Shown here: positions 61,399-64,000 of the stretch, one piece after another | How the letters are laid out: each line of letters opens with the position of its first letter | Numbering within the stretch: the first letter of the stretch is position 1 | DNA from: Gnetum montanum | Lineage: Eukaryota; Streptophyta; Gnetopsida; Gnetales; Gnetaceae | Direction of reading: 5' to 3' | DNA: 64,000 bases | Assembly (NCBI GenBank): GCA_015680685.1 | Contig: MNCI01005943.1 | Span: forward strand, 363,451 to 427,450 | Notes under the pieces: model-generated | Told to the model about the DNA's origin: nothing | What the model saw: only the letters and a program-made list of their open reading frames with translations | Database searches by the model: none | Program-made: the position numbers and the translations under genes

Positions 61399-62188
61399 TG
61401 ATGAGCGACGAGGTACCCCTACACTCAACCATATGAATACGAGTGTGTACACATGATTTGATCAAACTTCGTGGATGGACTAGTTGTGGTACCTCGATAG
61501 TTATATGTTGATCATATAGTTCACAGTCTTCTCACCAAGACTAGTAGTAGCTTTGTCACATATGGTTTACACTAGAGTGAGACATATGATGTTTTCCTAA
61601 TTTTACATTACTTCTAATAATAGAAAAGATAAATTAATTAAACTAATAATGGAAGAAAAACCTAAATTAGCCTATGGCAATGCTATTCATCCTTAACTGT
61701 CTGTGCACATCTTGGACTTCATGGGATTACTACTGGGCGTGCCAAGTATTTGCACTTAAATTCTTGTGATTAAGGCATACTCATTCTAGTTAATGATAGG
61801 AAAAGTAAATAACAATAAATCACCTATGAACTAAAGAAGGCATTAAATAATTAAAACAATGAAATTAATCTAATTAAATGCTACAATCTCAATTTTTATT
61901 ATAGGTCATGTGTGTGTCTAAGTACATCACACTTGAACAAAGGTGCCATAAAATTACAAACATTACACTGTGAGCATGCACTGAGAATAACTAGCTTGAA
62001 AGAAAGAAACTAAAAACTAAATTACCAAAATAAAAGAATTTCTAACTCTCCAAAATAATTCCCCCTCACTATGTGCCTGAGTGCTATATTTATAGGCTAA
62101 CAAAGGAATCACAATAACACATATACGATATTGTATCCAAGTTGTGATATTGCATACATGATATTAGGGCCTAGCAAACCATAATTCA
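61399..62188 (-). repeat. Candidate 3' LTR of element D
   Basis: 790 bp. On the - strand it runs from TGAATTATGG to CGCTCATCA. TATAAATATA (62085-62094) is only about 95 bp from the start, so U3 would be very short. The upstream tract CATGGGGGTATGA may be the polypurine tract. There is no second copy in the window to prove it. Confidence 0.45.
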
Positions 62189-62292
62189 TCATACCCCCAT
62201 GACTGAATAAAAACTCATCCTTAAGTTAATATAATGAGAAATAAGCCCCTTACAAAACATTATGAAGGTATGGGATCATTGACTACTATTTT

Positions 62293-64000
62293 TTAACCAT
62301 GTTGTAGTATGGGAAACACAAAAATTAGACATGAAACACAAAACACAAAATGCAAAATTTTGGAACTCATGTGGTTCCCAGATGTGGTGGCTCCTCCATT
62401 GGTGCTTTCTCTTTGTCTAGCCCTATAGGCTTCAAAGATTGTTGATGGGTGAGAAGCATCTACAATTTCTCTTCTTCTATCCAAGGATCATGCATAGTCC
62501 ATGCTAATGTCCTAATGTTTGATGGAGCTAGCACCTTCCATAGACACGGTAGCTGTGGAAACATTTGGTTTGCTTTGACATACCACATAGCAAACTGCCT
62601 TCGTTCCTGCTTATAGGCTCTAGCTTTATCTTGTAATTCCTGGTAGTTTGTTAGCCATCATGCCAAGATTGCTGCTACATCGTTTTGGTTGTGGTAGCTT
62701 GCTTTGACCACTTCTAATTCAGAGTTTGCAACTTCTAATTTTTGCAATGTTTTCTTATGTTCAACAAACTCTGTCTCATACTTAGCATAAGTGGTAGCTA
62801 CCTATTTCTCAAGCTCAGTTCTCGAGTGCCATGCTGTTAACATGGCCAAGTTGGCATATCGTAGATTTTCCAACTCCATGTACTCTATTAAGTTCTAAAT
62901 CTTTAGGTCTTGGCTTTTCAGTTCTGCTTGGTGGACAAAGGCATATGTATCCAATACAGCTCACCAATCAGTGTGTTGAGCACTAAAAGAGTTAATGTGA
63001 GACTTAGCTATACAGATCTCCTTTTCGAAGATTTCCTTGTACATCCCCACCTGATCATAGAAGTTTTCTTTTAACTTCTTGTGCTTCTTGGCCTCATTTT
63101 TTCATGCACTTATCTCTATTGCCATCTTTTGATGGATGGCATGGACCATGGATGGCATGGACCTCCTCCATGGAGAGAGTTCTATTCTTCCTAGCTAAGT
63201 AATTCATATCTTGGTTAATCCAAACTAATTATTTTTGCATTTGTTGGAAACCCTTTTCAATAACATTTTTTTGTTTCTCATTTGTCATCAATTGAATATT
63301 TTTAGCAACAAGTTGTTTATTCTCCTCTTATAAGGCCTTGAGAGCTTTAGCATGTGTGTACATTTGAGCTCGTGCCTTTGAAGCATCCCAATCAGCCTAT
63401 TCTTTCTCCCTTGCCATCGTTTTATTTTCTTCCAATAATTTATTCAATTTCTTGGTTCTGAAAACATCCAATTGGATAGCTATGATAAATTGGAAAGGAT
63501 CCCTTCATTCAACTTGTAGGGTGACGAGCTTTTCTTGTAGTGTTTACAACTCTACTTCCATGTGCTTAGCCCTAGCTTCAACCATGACCAATTTTCCTTT
63601 GGTTAAAATGAGGTCTGATTCTATTGTTGTGACATCTTAGGGGATGTTAAACAAGGAAGTCATAACTTGCCCTATTTGCATCAAGTGATCCAAAAAATCC
63701 TCATGTTCTGCAGGAGTCATTGAGGAACCGACCAAATCTTGAGCACCACGTGCTCTAGTGAAATATGCTAGTGGCACAACAAGGATGTTAAATGATTCTT
63801 TGATGTGGCCTATGACCACCTCTACTACGTTTGTTGCATCCTGGTGTTCCATGATCATAACTATGGCACCTTCACCAATTTCTAATCTAACCTGGAAGGA
63901 TGTAGCATTCCCAAAGATTTGCTGAGACCACTGGGACTCTCATCCCAAAATTAATGAAGTGAGTCCAATTATAGGGTTAGCTAAAATAGTGGGATGCATA
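62293..64000 (-). pseudogene. Coiled-coil-like frame of element D, broken, unknown family
   Basis: It reads on the - strand from beyond 64000 to about 62293. The best pieces are 63858-63637 (VVEVVIGHIKESFNILVVPL, then PAEHEDFLDHLMQIGQ) and the Glu/Lys-rich stretch around 63450-63200 (KLNKLLEENKTMAREKE, EENKQLVAKNIQLM). The end has IVDASHPSTIFEAYRARQRE and TNGGATTSGNHM (62484-62293). Stops separate the pieces. The composition predicts a long coiled coil. It may be an extra frame of a Tat-like element next to the 3' LTR, which is a known location for such frames, but I could not match it to the opposite-strand gene of G1/G2. Function is unknown. Confidence 0.45.
63135..63166. repeat. 16-bp tandem duplication in the D frame
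   Basis: GATGGCATGGACCATG is followed by GATGGCATGGACCTCC. It breaks the reading frame context of the coiled-coil-like protein. Confidence 0.7.

Larger units (their letters stand above)
61399..64000 (-). mobile_element. Element D: right part of an unidentified LTR element, runs out of window
   Basis: A candidate 3' LTR (61399-62188) has TG and CA ends, a TATA box and a G-rich tract on its upstream side. A long decayed frame precedes it. It breaks the 5' LTR of C exactly at its CA end. If correct, GCAAG (61394-61398) should recur at the far end of D, followed by the rest of the C LTR. The pol type is unknown because pol, if any, is outside the window. Confidence 0.5.

Noticed and set aside
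1-64000. Possible host gene
   Set aside because: Every recognisable protein segment belongs to an LTR element or to the G1/G2 spacer gene. The spacer gene was considered as a captured host gene, but it is present in both elements at the same place, so it is treated as part of the elements.
1-64000. CRISPR array from regularly spaced short repeats
   Set aside because: The periodic sites are inverted, degenerate and ~189 bp apart in plant retroelements; there are no exact repeats with unique spacers and no cas genes.

Overview
The window looks like intergenic DNA of a seed plant with a large, repeat-packed genome. It is AT-rich and CpG-poor, and every protein-like stretch that can be recognised is a decayed LTR-retrotransposon reading frame. 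No host gene, rRNA, tRNA gene, CRISPR array or bacterial-style operon is visible. A gymnosperm is possible from the density of old nested elements, but the sequence alone does not prove it.

Layout. Element A (1-5084, + strand) is a copia-type, gag-only element whose 5' end lies outside the window. It is inserted in G1 (5085 to about 23.4 kb, - strand), a giant Ty3/gypsy element of Tat type. About 23.9-24.47 kb and 30.2-30.4 kb hold an AT-rich tandem repeat of about 177 bp. Element B (24474-30200, - strand), a relative of A, is inserted in it with a perfect 5-bp target duplication. 30.4-35.1 kb is old AT-rich DNA with one relic gypsy integrase and one inverted repeat. G2 (35146-56648, + strand) is a second giant Tat-like element of the same family as G1. 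Element C (from 56649, - strand), another A/B relative, sits inside the 3' LTR of G2. Element D (from 61399, - strand) appears to sit inside the 5' LTR of C and runs out of the window.

The most interesting content is the shared internal layout of G1 and G2. In both, a gag-protease frame is separated from a reverse transcriptase-RNase H-integrase frame by about 10 kb. This spacer carries (i) a multi-exon gene on the opposite strand, homologous between the two elements and with matching intron positions, and (ii) between that gene and the divergently oriented pol frame, an array of paired inverted half-sites repeating every ~189 bp (hand-measured mean 189.3 bp in G2 and 189.5 bp in G1). The half-sites share a core but have different flanks in the two elements. 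Each element also has its own half-site type as tandem copies in its LTR region. The copia-type relatives A, B and C lack pol. Their LTRs carry a phased series of palindromic sites related to AGACGTCT, spaced alternately about 20 and 34 bp.

All reading frames are broken. Many stops and catalytic changes (for example Asp to Asn) look like C-to-T or G-to-A decay, as expected of heavily methylated, long-silent repeats. Coordinates of exons, of the G1 LTR and of the downstream end of the G2 5' LTR are approximate; the LTR ends of A, B, C and D and the upstream LTR ends of G2 were placed from repeat-to-repeat comparison.
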